A DNA stretch of 37,778 nt, taken from assembly GCF_000772965.1 (NCBI RefSeq), contig NZ_JPVQ01000035.1, positions 1 to 37,778 of the forward strand, given 5' to 3'. This DNA is from Ureibacillus massiliensis 4400831 = CIP 108448 = CCUG 49529. GTDB taxonomy: Bacteria > Bacillota > Bacilli > Bacillales_A > Planococcaceae. Within the stretch, counting starts at the first letter, position 1, and the number at the start of each line of letters is the position of its first letter. Shown in pieces: positions 24,880 through 33,420 of the stretch. Under the pieces are notes generated by a model, which was not told the origin of the DNA, did not search any database, and saw only the letters and a program-made list of their open reading frames with translations. Position numbers and translations under genes: made by a program.

Positions 24880-25829
24880 TGGAAGAGAAAGTTGTCATGG
24901 CAATTGACGGTGGTGCAACAAAAACAGCCATTACCTTACAATTAACAAATGGAAAAACACTATTTAATAAAATCTCTACAGGCTCAAATATTCACGCAAT
25001 TGGTATAAAACATGTTGAAAGAGTGATTACAGACCTTTTAATGGAGGCCTATCAAGCTATTCCAAATACTCATATTGAAGTTGCTGCATTTGCAATGGCT
25101 GGAATTGACACCAGTCATGATATGTCTATCATAAAAGGGATTATAGAAAATTGCTTAAACAATGTTCCATTTGAGATAAATACCATCATCGTTGAAAATG
25201 ATGTTCATTCTACATTACTTGGATTAACAGATGGTAAACCTGGAGCTCTTGTTTTATCTGGTACAGGATCTATTGCCTATGCGTTTGATGGGAAGGATTT
25301 GATGGTTCGAACTGGTGGCTGGGGACACCTTGCAGCAGATGAAGGAAGCGGATATTGGGTTGGCCAACAAATACTTCGAGCAATTATTCGAGCAGAAGAC
25401 GGTAGAACTAATAAACCCACTTATTTAAAAACCTTGCTCTTTGAAAAACTTCAGGTAACAAATATAGAACAATTATTAGCTTGGGTGTACCATCCGGAAT
25501 TTACAAATGCCCAAATGGCAAGTATTAGCTCTATCCTTTCAGATGCTATTGAGCGTGGTGATGAAACGGCCATTCATATTGCAAAAAGTGCTGCCAAGGA
25601 ACTTTCTATTTTAGCGATTACTGTGCTAGAAAAAATTCAATACACAGGTGAAGTATTTACTCTCTATATGAATGGTGGCATATTAAGAAACCATATCGTC
25701 ATCAAAGATTTATTCCAGCAATACGTCAGTACAAAATATCCGAATATCTCCTTTGAATTATGTCAAGATGCACCCATTCAATATATATTGAAACGGGCTC
25801 TTTCTGAAGTAAATAAGGTTAATAAATAA
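24876..25829 (+). CDS. BadF/BadG/BcrA-type kinase (N-acetylglucosamine kinase-like)
   Basis: This protein of about 317 residues has the sugar-kinase/actin-type ATPase fold: phosphate-1 loop AIDGGATKTA near the start, phosphate-2 loop VLSGTGSIAYAF (about 120-131), and the family segment TGGWGHLAADEGSGYWVGQQ (about 140-159), as in mammalian-type GlcNAc kinases of the BadF/BadG/BcrA/BcrD group. It would phosphorylate an amino sugar or similar substrate. A TTG at 24864 is in frame, but the ATG at 24876 overlapping the lyase stop as ATGA gives the usual coupled start (an alternative ATG follows at once at 24879). Together with the lyase it forms a two-gene unit ended by a terminator. Confidence 0.87.
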   Translation: MMEEKVVMAIDGGATKTAITLQLTNGKTLFNKISTGSNIHAIGIKHVERVITDLLMEAYQAIPNTHIEVAAFAMAGIDTSHDMSIIKGIIENCLNNVPFEINTIIVENDVHSTLLGLTDGKPGALVLSGTGSIAYAFDGKDLMVRTGGWGHLAADEGSGYWVGQQILRAIIRAEDGRTNKPTYLKTLLFEKLQVTNIEQLLAWVYHPEFTNAQMASISSILSDAIERGDETAIHIAKSAAKELSILAITVLEKIQYTGEVFTLYMNGGILRNHIVIKDLFQQYVSTKYPNISFELCQDAPIQYILKRALSEVNKVNK

Positions 25830-25834
25830 AAAAA

Positions 25835-25872
25835 GAAATTACATCCTTTTGCTAGGGATGTAGTTTCTTTTA
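25835..25872. terminator. bidirectional terminator
   Basis: GAAATTACATCC (25835-25846) pairs with GGATGTAGTTTC (25856-25867, one wobble), flanked by A and T runs. It lies between the convergent kinase and transglutaminase genes. Confidence 0.82.
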
Positions 25873-27132
25873 TTCTAAAGCCATTTTCTTTAATCCATCT
25901 GGTGTTGAAAAGAATAAATATCCATCTTCAACAAATAAGTTTTTAACTTCTGTTTGATATAAAATAGATTCTTCTGTACCATTGGTTTTTATTTTCGTAA
26001 GATAGGCACCATTCGAATAATTGCTGAAATACAACCAATCACCGTGACCTACAATATATTGTGCTCTACTATTTGTTACCTTCTCACTAACACCAGTTTG
26101 TGGATTAACACGATATAAAAGGTTATTATCCTCCACATTACTATAGTACATATAACCATTTACTTCATAAGCATGATCCACTTGTTTCATAAATGCATAT
26201 TTTTCATTAGTCGCTGTTGGATAATTTGCTTGAATCCATGTATGATCAAGCTTCATTTGCGCATCATTAATTAAAAAATATTGGTAACTAATTGTATTCC
26301 CTCTATCTGGTACGGGATCATTCCATGTAGTATCCAAATGATACCACTCGCCATCGACTTTGACTAAATTCCAAGCGTGTCCACCTGTATATACCTCACC
26401 TACAACATATTTTGTTTCAACCCCTAGCTGTTGTAGCATTTTTAACGCTAATAATGCGTAGCCTTGACAAACACCTTTACCTTCATGCACTACAGCAAAG
26501 GCGCTATGTGGGCTTGCACTTGACTCCTCACTGTAAGCAGTATTTTTCACAATATAATCATTAACAAATTTCACTTTTTGAAAATCAGACATTGTATTAG
26601 GATCTACTGCTGAAAGGATTTGTGCAACTTTTTCATCTACAATCTTTTCTTGCTCTGGGTTTGTTAAATATTGCTGATCCACTTTAATTTTTGCATCCAT
26701 TACGCCATACTCATACTCCACTCGCCGATCCGCTAAGTGACCTTCTATATATTGATCTCGGCTTGTCGCTTCATTTATTGCTCGATCAATGATATTTTCG
26801 ATATCACTTGTACTACCAACATAATGAATCTCAAAGTTTGTTTCCCATCTACTAAAGTAATGGTAAAAAGCATCAGCTAAATCTTCTACACTTTTTACTT
26901 CCGTCGGTAGTTCAGAAGATTTTGAATCTATGGCTATCATTTTTGATACGGTAGATGACAAATCGCTAACACCGGTGGATACGGTTGTAATTAGTTCATT
27001 TGCAGCGTCGGAAATATCTATAGAGTTATGATTTAAATATTGATTCACATCATTAAATAGCTTTGTTCCATACTCATAGGCTGGTTTAAATAAGACTATT
27101 AATATGACAATGAAGGTAAGTTTTTTTAACAT
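25870..27132 (-). CDS. exported or membrane-anchored transglutaminase-like protein
   Basis: This 420-residue protein has an N-terminal hydrophobic segment (4-15) that looks like a signal anchor, a helical linker, then a transglutaminase-like domain (about 180-285) with the full catalytic triad: Cys222 in GKGVCQGYALLAL, His252 in TGGHAWNLVKV, and Asp267 in WYHLDTTWNDP. The last 110 residues repeat short YxYYSNxxDxxxLYR-type strands (MYYSNVEDNNLLYRVN, LYFSNYSNGAYLTKI), a DUF5050-like beta-propeller fragment. It probably acts at the cell surface on wall peptides or proteins. The ATG lies five bases after GAGGTG. The DUF1232 gene lies 28 bases upstream on the same strand. Confidence 0.88.
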   Translation of the reverse strand: MLKKLTFIVILIVLFKPAYEYGTKLFNDVNQYLNHNSIDISDAANELITTVSTGVSDLSSTVSKMIAIDSKSSELPTEVKSVEDLADAFYHYFSRWETNFEIHYVGSTSDIENIIDRAINEATSRDQYIEGHLADRRVEYEYGVMDAKIKVDQQYLTNPEQEKIVDEKVAQILSAVDPNTMSDFQKVKFVNDYIVKNTAYSEESSASPHSAFAVVHEGKGVCQGYALLALKMLQQLGVETKYVVGEVYTGGHAWNLVKVDGEWYHLDTTWNDPVPDRGNTISYQYFLINDAQMKLDHTWIQANYPTATNEKYAFMKQVDHAYEVNGYMYYSNVEDNNLLYRVNPQTGVSEKVTNSRAQYIVGHGDWLYFSNYSNGAYLTKIKTNGTEESILYQTEVKNLFVEDGYLFFSTPDGLKKMALE

Positions 27133-27160
27133 ACGAACACCTCTAATTAGGTATTTCTAT

Positions 27161-27544
27161 TTATTCCTGATTATATTCATATTTATCCCCAAACATTTTC
27201 TTTAATAGCTGATGTCCTTCTTCCTTCATTTCGTCTGTAATTGAAGAATAAATGGTTGACATTGCCTGCATGATTAGAAATGCATCATCTGCTAATCCCA
27301 CTGCCGGTAAAAAGTCTGCTATTAGATCCGTTGGTAAAATAAAATAACCGAGAACTCCTGCAATGAGTAATTTATTTTTCTTTGGCATATCTGAGCTTTT
27401 TAAAGCACTGAATAAAGTTGCAGCACCGTGTAAAGCCTTAAATCCTAATTTAAAACCACTATCTTTTATTTTATGAATAAATTTCTTTGGTGAAAAATGT
27501 TTTTCTTTACCTGTTACAATATCTAATTGGAAATCTTCTTTCAT
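27161..27544 (-). CDS. DUF1232 (YkvA-like) membrane protein
   Basis: This 127-residue protein carries the DUF1232 core GYFILPTDLIADFLPAVG followed by LADDAFLIM (about 71-97), which forms a short membrane hairpin. The rest is a charged N-terminal region and a C-terminal helix. The family is widespread; its function is not established. The ATG at 27544 has a perfect AGGAGG seven bases upstream. It may be cotranscribed with the transglutaminase-like gene 28 bases downstream. Confidence 0.88.
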   Translation of the reverse strand: MKEDFQLDIVTGKEKHFSPKKFIHKIKDSGFKLGFKALHGAATLFSALKSSDMPKKNKLLIAGVLGYFILPTDLIADFLPAVGLADDAFLIMQAMSTIYSSITDEMKEEGHQLLKKMFGDKYEYNQE

Positions 27545-27691
27545 TTTATATCCTCCTAAAGCAAAATAATTCTATGAAAATAATTTCCCAAGAAATAAAA
27601 ATATACTACATAAGAGTACACTATAATAGGTAACCTTTGATGTAGTACTATAACTTAATACGATTACTTTAAACAAAAGTTTCATACTTAA

Positions 27692-28396
27692 TTAGGATTT
27701 ATTTTTCGAATATAACAAGATTAATTGTTGTATCACTTTATTCATATTTGTAATTTCATCATATTGAATTATTGAATTCTTCTTATATTGGAGATGACCT
27801 ATTGGAATTTCATAGATTGGAACTTTACGTTTAATAGCTTCTACTAGCATATTCGTATCAAAGCTAAAGGAATTTCCAGGTACTTTGATAAGCCAATATA
27901 ACTCCTGTTTTGGGATATATCTTAAGCCTGTTTGAGTATCGAGAATTCGTTTATGAAATAATAGTTGAAACAGAAGTGATGCAGCCTGATTACCAAAATA
28001 TTTACTAATAGGAATATCTTTTGATTTGAAATTTCTTACACCTAATATAATGCCATTAGAGAAAACTTTCGCTTTATGTAATATTAAACTCACATCTGTC
28101 GTTTTATGCTGACAATAAGCACCCATTGTAATAATCCCTTTTGTATAGGGAAAATATTTTAAAACATAGTGGAAACCAGTTTTTAGTGCCTTACCCTTTC
28201 CAAAGTTTTGAGGATGCTCAATAACGATGCAATCCTTTATTTGTTTCAGTTCACTAAATACTTGCTGATATTTACGATCACTACCATCATTAATGATGAT
28301 CACTTTTTCAAAGTCCATTTGTAAAACTTCTTCAACAAATGGAATAAGCGAATTCAAAGGATTTAAAGCAGGAATAACTGCAATGACTTTATCCAA
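27692..28396 (-). CDS. family 2 glycosyltransferase-like protein without the usual DxD motif
   Basis: This 234-residue protein follows the dolichol-phosphate-mannose-synthase-like GT2 fold: VIPALNP at the start, VIIINDGSD (32-40) for nucleotide binding, HPQNFGKGKALKTGF (61-75), and LDTQTGLRYIP (about 152-162). Where active members have DADGQH (metal-binding DxD), this has GAYCQH (92-97). Each of the three changed codons differs by one base from the expected one (GAT to GGT, GAT to TAT, GGT to TGT). It may be a pseudoenzyme, act without metal, or belong to a divergent subgroup. There are no membrane segments. The start is TTG (28394-28396), seven bases after GGGGG. Confidence 0.85.
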   Translation of the reverse strand: MDKVIAVIPALNPLNSLIPFVEEVLQMDFEKVIIINDGSDRKYQQVFSELKQIKDCIVIEHPQNFGKGKALKTGFHYVLKYFPYTKGIITMGAYCQHKTTDVSLILHKAKVFSNGIILGVRNFKSKDIPISKYFGNQAASLLFQLLFHKRILDTQTGLRYIPKQELYWLIKVPGNSFSFDTNMLVEAIKRKVPIYEIPIGHLQYKKNSIIQYDEITNMNKVIQQLILLYSKNKS

Positions 28397-28472
28397 GGAA
28401 TATCCCCCTATAGACAGGATTCTATTAAAATTTTAACTTTTAAAATAATGGATTTCAATACTATAAAGAGTG

Positions 28473-28501
28473 AAGGAATTGCCTGCAATAGACAATTCCT
28501 T
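28473..28501 (-). terminator. hairpin after adenine deaminase
   Basis: AAGGAATTG (28473-28481) pairs perfectly with CAATTCCTT (28493-28501), overlapping the ade stop codon. No T run follows on the minus strand, so termination may be incomplete. Confidence 0.5.
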
Positions 28502-30246
28502 TATTTAATTTCAATTGGAATGTGACGGAAATTTTTCACATCAAACAATCCTGTATCAGTTAGCTTTAATTCCGGAATAACAGGTAAACTTAGAAATGAG
28601 AGTGTTAATAGTAAGTGGAAATCTATAGTTGGGTTAATTTTTTTAATGGCCTCATGTACTTCGATTAATTTATTTTTAGCTTCGTTAGCATTTAGTGTAG
28701 TCATTAGGCCCGCTATTGGCAAGGCTAATGAACCTATTACTTCTCCCTCTTCCACTACAACAAATCCACCTTGAATTTTTTGCAGTTCCTCTAAAGCTAT
28801 TAATATATCATCATCATTCGTCCCTAATACGATTGCATTATGAGAGTCGTGTGCAATGGTTGTAGCGACCGCACCCTTTTGAAGCCTAAATCCTTTCACA
28901 ATTGCTTTAGCTACATTACCTAAGTTGTGATGACGTTCAACAACCACTAGCTTTAATAAGTCCTTTGCTATTGAAGGGACGAAAACTCCATCTACTACGT
29001 CTACTTCTTGTTCTAGATGTTTTGTTGTAATTTGGTTTGGCATTATTTCGATAATATTTGCGCGATTCCCAATTTCGAACTTTATCTCTAAGTCCGATTT
29101 TTCTAGTTTTGGTAAATGAACAGATTGTAAGATTGATTCATTTATAGCTGTGCTTAATGTCGTGCTTTTAAGAATCTCACCCTTTTTAGCAACCTTCTCA
29201 CCATATTTCCAAACAGTATTCACTTTCATCGTTTCTAAATCATCAAGAAGCAGGAAATCCGCATCATATCCTTCTGCTATAGCTCCTTTATCAAATAGAC
29301 GATAACATTCTGCTGCATTCAATGTCGCAAGCTGAATGGCTTGTAGTGGCTCCATACCATGCTTAATAGCAAGCGATATTGCAAAATCAATACTTCCTTC
29401 CTCCATTAGTTCGTCAAGATGTTTATCATCCGTACAGAATGCAAATCGTCTTGAATTTGACGATGTCACTGCTGGCAATAGGTCGATTAAATTTTTAGCC
29501 GCTGATCCTTCTCTAATCAAAACATACATACCTTGTTTGATACGTATAATGGCTTCCTCAGCTGAAACACATTCATGATCCGTTCGAATACCAGCCGCGC
29601 GATAGCCTCTGATTTGACCAGAATTTAATCCGGAGCCATGTCCATCAATTATTTTGTTTCCTTTATTTATGAGTAAAAGCTTTTCTAGCATATTTTGTTC
29701 ACCATTTAAGACTGCAGGATAATCCATTACTTCAGCAAGACCCAATACTTCATCATTTTCTAAAAATGGTGCTAAATCTTTTGCATTCATAACGGCACCA
29801 GCATTTTCAAAGGGAGTACTTGGGACACTGGACGGTAACATAAAGTAAATATCCATCTTTGCATTTTGTGCATCATCCATCATAAATTGCAATCCATTTG
29901 AACCTGATACATTCACAATTTCATGGGGATCTGTAATCACCGTAGTAATTCCATGGGGTAATAATATTTCGCTAAACTGAGAAGGAGGTAAAATAGAAGA
30001 TTCAATATGAATATGTGCATCAATAAGTCCTGGAATAACATATCTCCCTTTGGCATCTTCAACATTGTGTGCGGTGAATTCATCTTTCTCATCTAGTGCA
30101 ATAATTTTTCCATCTGCTACGACAATATTTCCTTTTCGCCAGGTCATTGAAAAAACATCTGCAATTACTGCATTTTTTAATATAAAGTCTGCAGGCACCC
30201 TTTGCTGTGATACATCAATTAGTCTTTTCATTTTGTTATATTCCAT
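28501..30246 (-). CDS. ade: adenine deaminase
   Basis: This 581-residue amidohydrolase would convert adenine to hypoxanthine for salvage or catabolism. The metal-binding start PGLIDAHIHIESS (about 71-83) is that of the adenine deaminase family, with TDPHEIVNVSG (about 107-117), GHGSGL (about 203-208) and FCTDDKH (about 268-274) supplying further ligands. The C-terminal domain with TIAHDSHNAIVLGTNDDDI (about 463-481) is specific to this family and carries the second metal region. Length matches the Bacillus enzyme (about 577). ATG 30246 lies seven bases after AGGAGG. It may be partly cotranscribed with the aminotransferase gene upstream, though a hairpin separates them. Confidence 0.95.
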   Translation of the reverse strand: MEYNKMKRLIDVSQQRVPADFILKNAVIADVFSMTWRKGNIVVADGKIIALDEKDEFTAHNVEDAKGRYVIPGLIDAHIHIESSILPPSQFSEILLPHGITTVITDPHEIVNVSGSNGLQFMMDDAQNAKMDIYFMLPSSVPSTPFENAGAVMNAKDLAPFLENDEVLGLAEVMDYPAVLNGEQNMLEKLLLINKGNKIIDGHGSGLNSGQIRGYRAAGIRTDHECVSAEEAIIRIKQGMYVLIREGSAAKNLIDLLPAVTSSNSRRFAFCTDDKHLDELMEEGSIDFAISLAIKHGMEPLQAIQLATLNAAECYRLFDKGAIAEGYDADFLLLDDLETMKVNTVWKYGEKVAKKGEILKSTTLSTAINESILQSVHLPKLEKSDLEIKFEIGNRANIIEIMPNQITTKHLEQEVDVVDGVFVPSIAKDLLKLVVVERHHNLGNVAKAIVKGFRLQKGAVATTIAHDSHNAIVLGTNDDDILIALEELQKIQGGFVVVEEGEVIGSLALPIAGLMTTLNANEAKNKLIEVHEAIKKINPTIDFHLLLTLSFLSLPVIPELKLTDTGLFDVKNFRHIPIEIK

Positions 30247-30274
30247 TTAGATTCCTCCTACTCTTAATACGAAA

Positions 30275-30300
30275 ATGGACACACTATAAAAGTGTGCCAT
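30275..30300 (-). terminator. hairpin between the aminotransferase and ade
   Basis: ATGG-CACACT arms (30275-30285 with 30291-30300, one bulged A) are followed by ATTTTC on the minus strand. It probably limits read-through from the aminotransferase gene into ade. Confidence 0.6.
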
Positions 30301-30324
30301 TATCATACCATTTATCTATTAATA

Positions 30325-31494
30325 TTACTTTGTCTGAGCGATTATTTCCTTTGTAAACGTATCCATTGCATTTTCTACATCTACAAAGTAACCTAGATCG
30401 ATTAATGATTCACCAATTATTTTTACTGCCCCTAGTAACATTTGTTCCGTTGTATTTCCCATATGCCCTATTCTAAATGCTTTTCCTGACAAATGTGCCA
30501 ATGCGCCTGCAACAATTATTCCCTTATTTGCAAGTTGTTTTCGGAAAGCAATATCATCTACCCCCTCGGGATATAGGATGCAAGATAATGTTGGGGCAGC
30601 AACCTCTTCATGTGCTAAAGGCTCCATTCCATAAGTACTTAATGCCGCTCGTATTCCACGTCCAAATGCAATATGGCGCTTCTCTCTTTTTTCAATCCCC
30701 TCACTGAGGACGAGCTTCATCGCTTCATGATAAGCATAGATCATATTAACAGGTGGGGTTGCAAAATACTTTGATGGGTCATTCATGATTGGCAACCAAT
30801 TTTTTATATCGCTATAGTAGGCAGGAATTGTACCAAGATTTTCCCTCGCTTGTAGCGCTGTTTTATTAAAAGCAACAATAGCAAGCCCCGGTGGTATACC
30901 AATTGCTTTTTGAGAACCCGTTAATACTACATCAATTTTATAATCAGGATGTCCATATGTTTTACTCATGTTTTCATCAAGAGCAGCAGTCGCTACAACA
31001 CCGTCCAAAATAATCAAAGCCCCCGCTTGCTTTATGACTGGAACTAATTGTTCAAGGTTTGAAATAACACCCGTTGATGTATCTGCATGCGTTATAGTAA
31101 CAGCTTTAAACCTTTCTTTAGCCAATTTTTGTTGAACTAACTCTACGTCTACCTGTTTACCCCACTCTGCTTGGAGTAGGTCTACTTCTATACCATAAGC
31201 CACAGCCAAAGGAGAGAAACGGTCCCCAAAATAACCATGACTAATGACTAATAATTTTTCTCCTTTTCCCACTGTATTCACAATTGCCATTTCCATAGCA
31301 AGTGTTCCAGAGCCTGCTACAATAAATACTTCCCCATCTGGCTTCAGTAGCTTCTTCGTTTGCTCTATTGCATTTTTAAATGTCTCTACAAACCGTGGAT
31401 CTGTATGACCTCTAGTTTCACTTGATAAAGCATCATATATCTCATCCATCACTGGTGTTGGACCTGGTACTAATAAAATTTCTCTATTTTTCAT
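30325..31494 (-). CDS. class V aminotransferase, alanine/serine-glyoxylate type
   Basis: This protein of about 389 residues is a fold-type I PLP enzyme: LLVPGPTPVMDEIYDALS at the start, RGHTDPRFVETF (about 28-39), AGSGTLAMEMAI (about 60-71), and the PLP lysine in VVLTGSQKAIGIPPG (about 194). These are features of alanine-glyoxylate/serine-glyoxylate aminotransferases, which also include the ureidoglycine-glyoxylate enzyme PucG. It would transfer an amino group to glyoxylate, giving glycine. The neighbouring isocitrate lyase and malate synthase make and use glyoxylate, which supports this role; no ureide genes are present, so PucG is less likely. An in-frame ATG at 31536 lacks a ribosome site; the one at 31494 has GAGGTG seven bases before it. 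Confidence 0.9.
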   Translation of the reverse strand: MKNREILLVPGPTPVMDEIYDALSSETRGHTDPRFVETFKNAIEQTKKLLKPDGEVFIVAGSGTLAMEMAIVNTVGKGEKLLVISHGYFGDRFSPLAVAYGIEVDLLQAEWGKQVDVELVQQKLAKERFKAVTITHADTSTGVISNLEQLVPVIKQAGALIILDGVVATAALDENMSKTYGHPDYKIDVVLTGSQKAIGIPPGLAIVAFNKTALQARENLGTIPAYYSDIKNWLPIMNDPSKYFATPPVNMIYAYHEAMKLVLSEGIEKREKRHIAFGRGIRAALSTYGMEPLAHEEVAAPTLSCILYPEGVDDIAFRKQLANKGIIVAGALAHLSGKAFRIGHMGNTTEQMLLGAVKIIGESLIDLGYFVDVENAMDTFTKEIIAQTK

Positions 31495-31579
31495 ATGTAG
31501 CACCTCTTCTTTAAATTGTTTATATATTAACTTCAACCAATATATGTAATTTCCCTCTAAGAATATTAAATATCATATG

Positions 31580-31614
31580 AAAAAGTCTTACGAGCCATCT
31601 ATGACTCGTAAGAC
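31580..31614 (-). terminator. terminator of the aceA-aceB unit
   Basis: GTCTTACGAG (31585-31594) pairs perfectly with CTCGTAAGAC (31605-31614), followed on the minus strand by five T. It lies 74 bases after the malate synthase stop and separates the glyoxylate-bypass genes from the aminotransferase gene. Confidence 0.9.
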
Positions 31615-31687
31615 CATCTCCCCCTAACTTGCTTATCTATCAAATTTCCCCTTTATTGAACCTATAATTACCTCTTTAAAGATGTCC

Positions 31688-33289
31688 TTAACTAATTTTT
31701 TCGTAACCTGGTAGTGTTAAAAATTCGATGAACTCTTCTTGCTCAATTAAGTATTTAAATAACTCTGCGGCGTCTCGATACTTACCGCTGTTATACGCTT
31801 GTTCCCCAACAGCGTTTTTAATTTTTGCAAGCTCTTCTTCAACAATTTGTAGCACTAATTCCAAAGTTACTTTTCGTCCATCAATTAAAATACCTTTTTC
31901 ATGGCGAATCCATTGCCAGACTTGTGTGCGAGAAATTTCAGCAGTTGCAGCATCTTCCATTAAGTTATTAATTGGTGCTGCACCGTTTCCTCTTAGCCAA
32001 GATGCAATATATTGAATCCCCACGCTCACATTTACTCGAAGACCTTCTTCTGTAATTGTTCCCTCTGGTACAGCTAAAAGATCCTCTGCCGTAACTTGAA
32101 CATCTTCTCGTTTTTTATCGATTTGGTTAGGTGTTTTCATAACCGCATCAAATTGTTCCATGGCAACAGGTACTAAACCAGGATGAGCTACCCATGTTCC
32201 ATCGTGTCCGTCCGTTGCTTCACGGCGTTTATCTTCACGAACTTTTTCATAGGCAATTTCATTCGCCTTTTCATCATCCTTGACTGGTATTTGCGCTGCC
32301 ATTCCCCCAATGGCAGGTGCATTACGTTTATGACAAGTTTGAATGCATAAAGACGTATAGGCTCTCATAAATGGAACCGTCATCGTTACTTGACCCCTAT
32401 CTGGCAGAATCACATCCGGCTGATTTCTTAAACGCTTAATAAAGCTAAAGATATAATCCCATCTACCACAATTCAATCCTGCTGAATGCTGTCTAAGTTC
32501 ATATAAAATTTCGTCCATTTCAAAGGCCGCTAAAATTGTTTCGATTAATACCGTTGCTTTTATCGTCCCTTGTGGAATTCCTAGATAATCCTGAGCGTAT
32601 ATAAACACATCATTCCAAAGGCGTGCTTCTAGATGACTTTCTAATTTTGGCAAGTAGAAATATGGACCTGTACCTTGTGCTAGTGCTTCTTTTGCATTAT
32701 GGAAGAAATATAATCCAAAATCAAAGAAGCTACCAGACATTGGCTCCCCATTAACAAGCACATTTTTCTCCAGTAAATGTAGACCTCTAGGACGAACTAA
32801 AAGTATTGCTGTATGATCTTTTAAAGAGTATTGTTTTCCTGTTTCAGGTTGAGTGAAAGCAATCGTTTTTCTAATCGAGTCCCTCATGTTTATTTGACCA
32901 GCAATCATATTTTCCCAAGTTGGTGTTGATGCGTCTTCAAAACATGCCATAAACATTTTTGCACCCGAATTTAACGCATTAATAACCATTTTACGATCTA
33001 CTGCTGGGCCTGTAATTTCAACACGACGATCTTTTAAATCATCTGGAAGTGGTGCAATTGTCCAATTACCTTCTCGAATCTCTTTCGTTTCTTCAAGGAA
33101 ATTTAACCTCTCACCATTATCCAGTCTTTTTTGGCGTTCTTGCCTTTTGTTAAGTAATACTTTACGTCTTTCGTTAAATTTTTCATGTAATGAAACGATA
33201 AATTCAAGCGCCTCTGGAGTTAGAATTTCCTTTGCTTCGTCTGTTAGTTTTCCAGTGATGTTAAGCTTTTCTGAAATGGTCTGTTCCAT
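31688..33289 (-). CDS. aceB: malate synthase A
   Basis: This protein of about 533 residues condenses glyoxylate with acetyl-CoA to give malate, the second step of the glyoxylate bypass. Recognisable are [26 protein letters not shown] N-terminal segments (around 85-107), [30 protein letters not shown] with a Glu metal ligand (about 228-257), the signature [16 protein letters not shown] (about 271-286, with catalytic Arg and Asp) and [15 protein letters not shown] (about 386-400). Length matches type A (about 530). An in-frame TTG at 33295 is only three bases from the GGGTGGG ribosome site, so the ATG at 33289, nine bases away, is favoured. Downstream of aceA on the same strand. Confidence 0.95.
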   Translation of the reverse strand: MEQTISEKLNITGKLTDEAKEILTPEALEFIVSLHEKFNERRKVLLNKRQERQKRLDNGERLNFLEETKEIREGNWTIAPLPDDLKDRRVEITGPAVDRKMVINALNSGAKMFMACFEDASTPTWENMIAGQINMRDSIRKTIAFTQPETGKQYSLKDHTAILLVRPRGLHLLEKNVLVNGEPMSGSFFDFGLYFFHNAKEALAQGTGPYFYLPKLESHLEARLWNDVFIYAQDYLGIPQGTIKATVLIETILAAFEMDEILYELRQHSAGLNCGRWDYIFSFIKRLRNQPDVILPDRGQVTMTVPFMRAYTSLCIQTCHKRNAPAIGGMAAQIPVKDDEKANEIAYEKVREDKRREATDGHDGTWVAHPGLVPVAMEQFDAVMKTPNQIDKKREDVQVTAEDLLAVPEGTITEEGLRVNVSVGIQYIASWLRGNGAAPINNLMEDAATAEISRTQVWQWIRHEKGILIDGRKVTLELVLQIVEEELAKIKNAVGEQAYNSGKYRDAAELFKYLIEQEEFIEFLTLPGYEKIS

Positions 33290-33328
33290 TTTCAAAATCC
33301 CACCCTTATTTGAATTGCATAATAGAAA

Positions 33329-33394
33329 TACCTCGACGCAGGTTTATTTGTTGAATATGAAAAATTAATAATCGCAACATCTTTCGTCGAGGTA
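33329..33394 (-). repeat. long inverted repeat in the aceA-aceB spacer
   Basis: TACCTCGACG (33329-33338) is exactly complementary to CGTCGAGGTA (33385-33394), enclosing 46 bases that can form a second 5-bp stem (TGTTG with CAACA). On the minus-strand message it lies between the aceA stop and the aceB ribosome site. It could be a partial terminator, an RNA-stability or processing element, or a protein-binding stem. Confidence 0.6.
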
Positions 33395-33420
33395 ATATTT
33401 CACTTTAAAAAACTATTTAA

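Noticed and set aside
30353-30367. CcpA cre-like site (TGTAAACG followed by TATCCA)
   Set aside because: Two mismatches and a location inside the 3' end of the aminotransferase coding region, not near a promoter.
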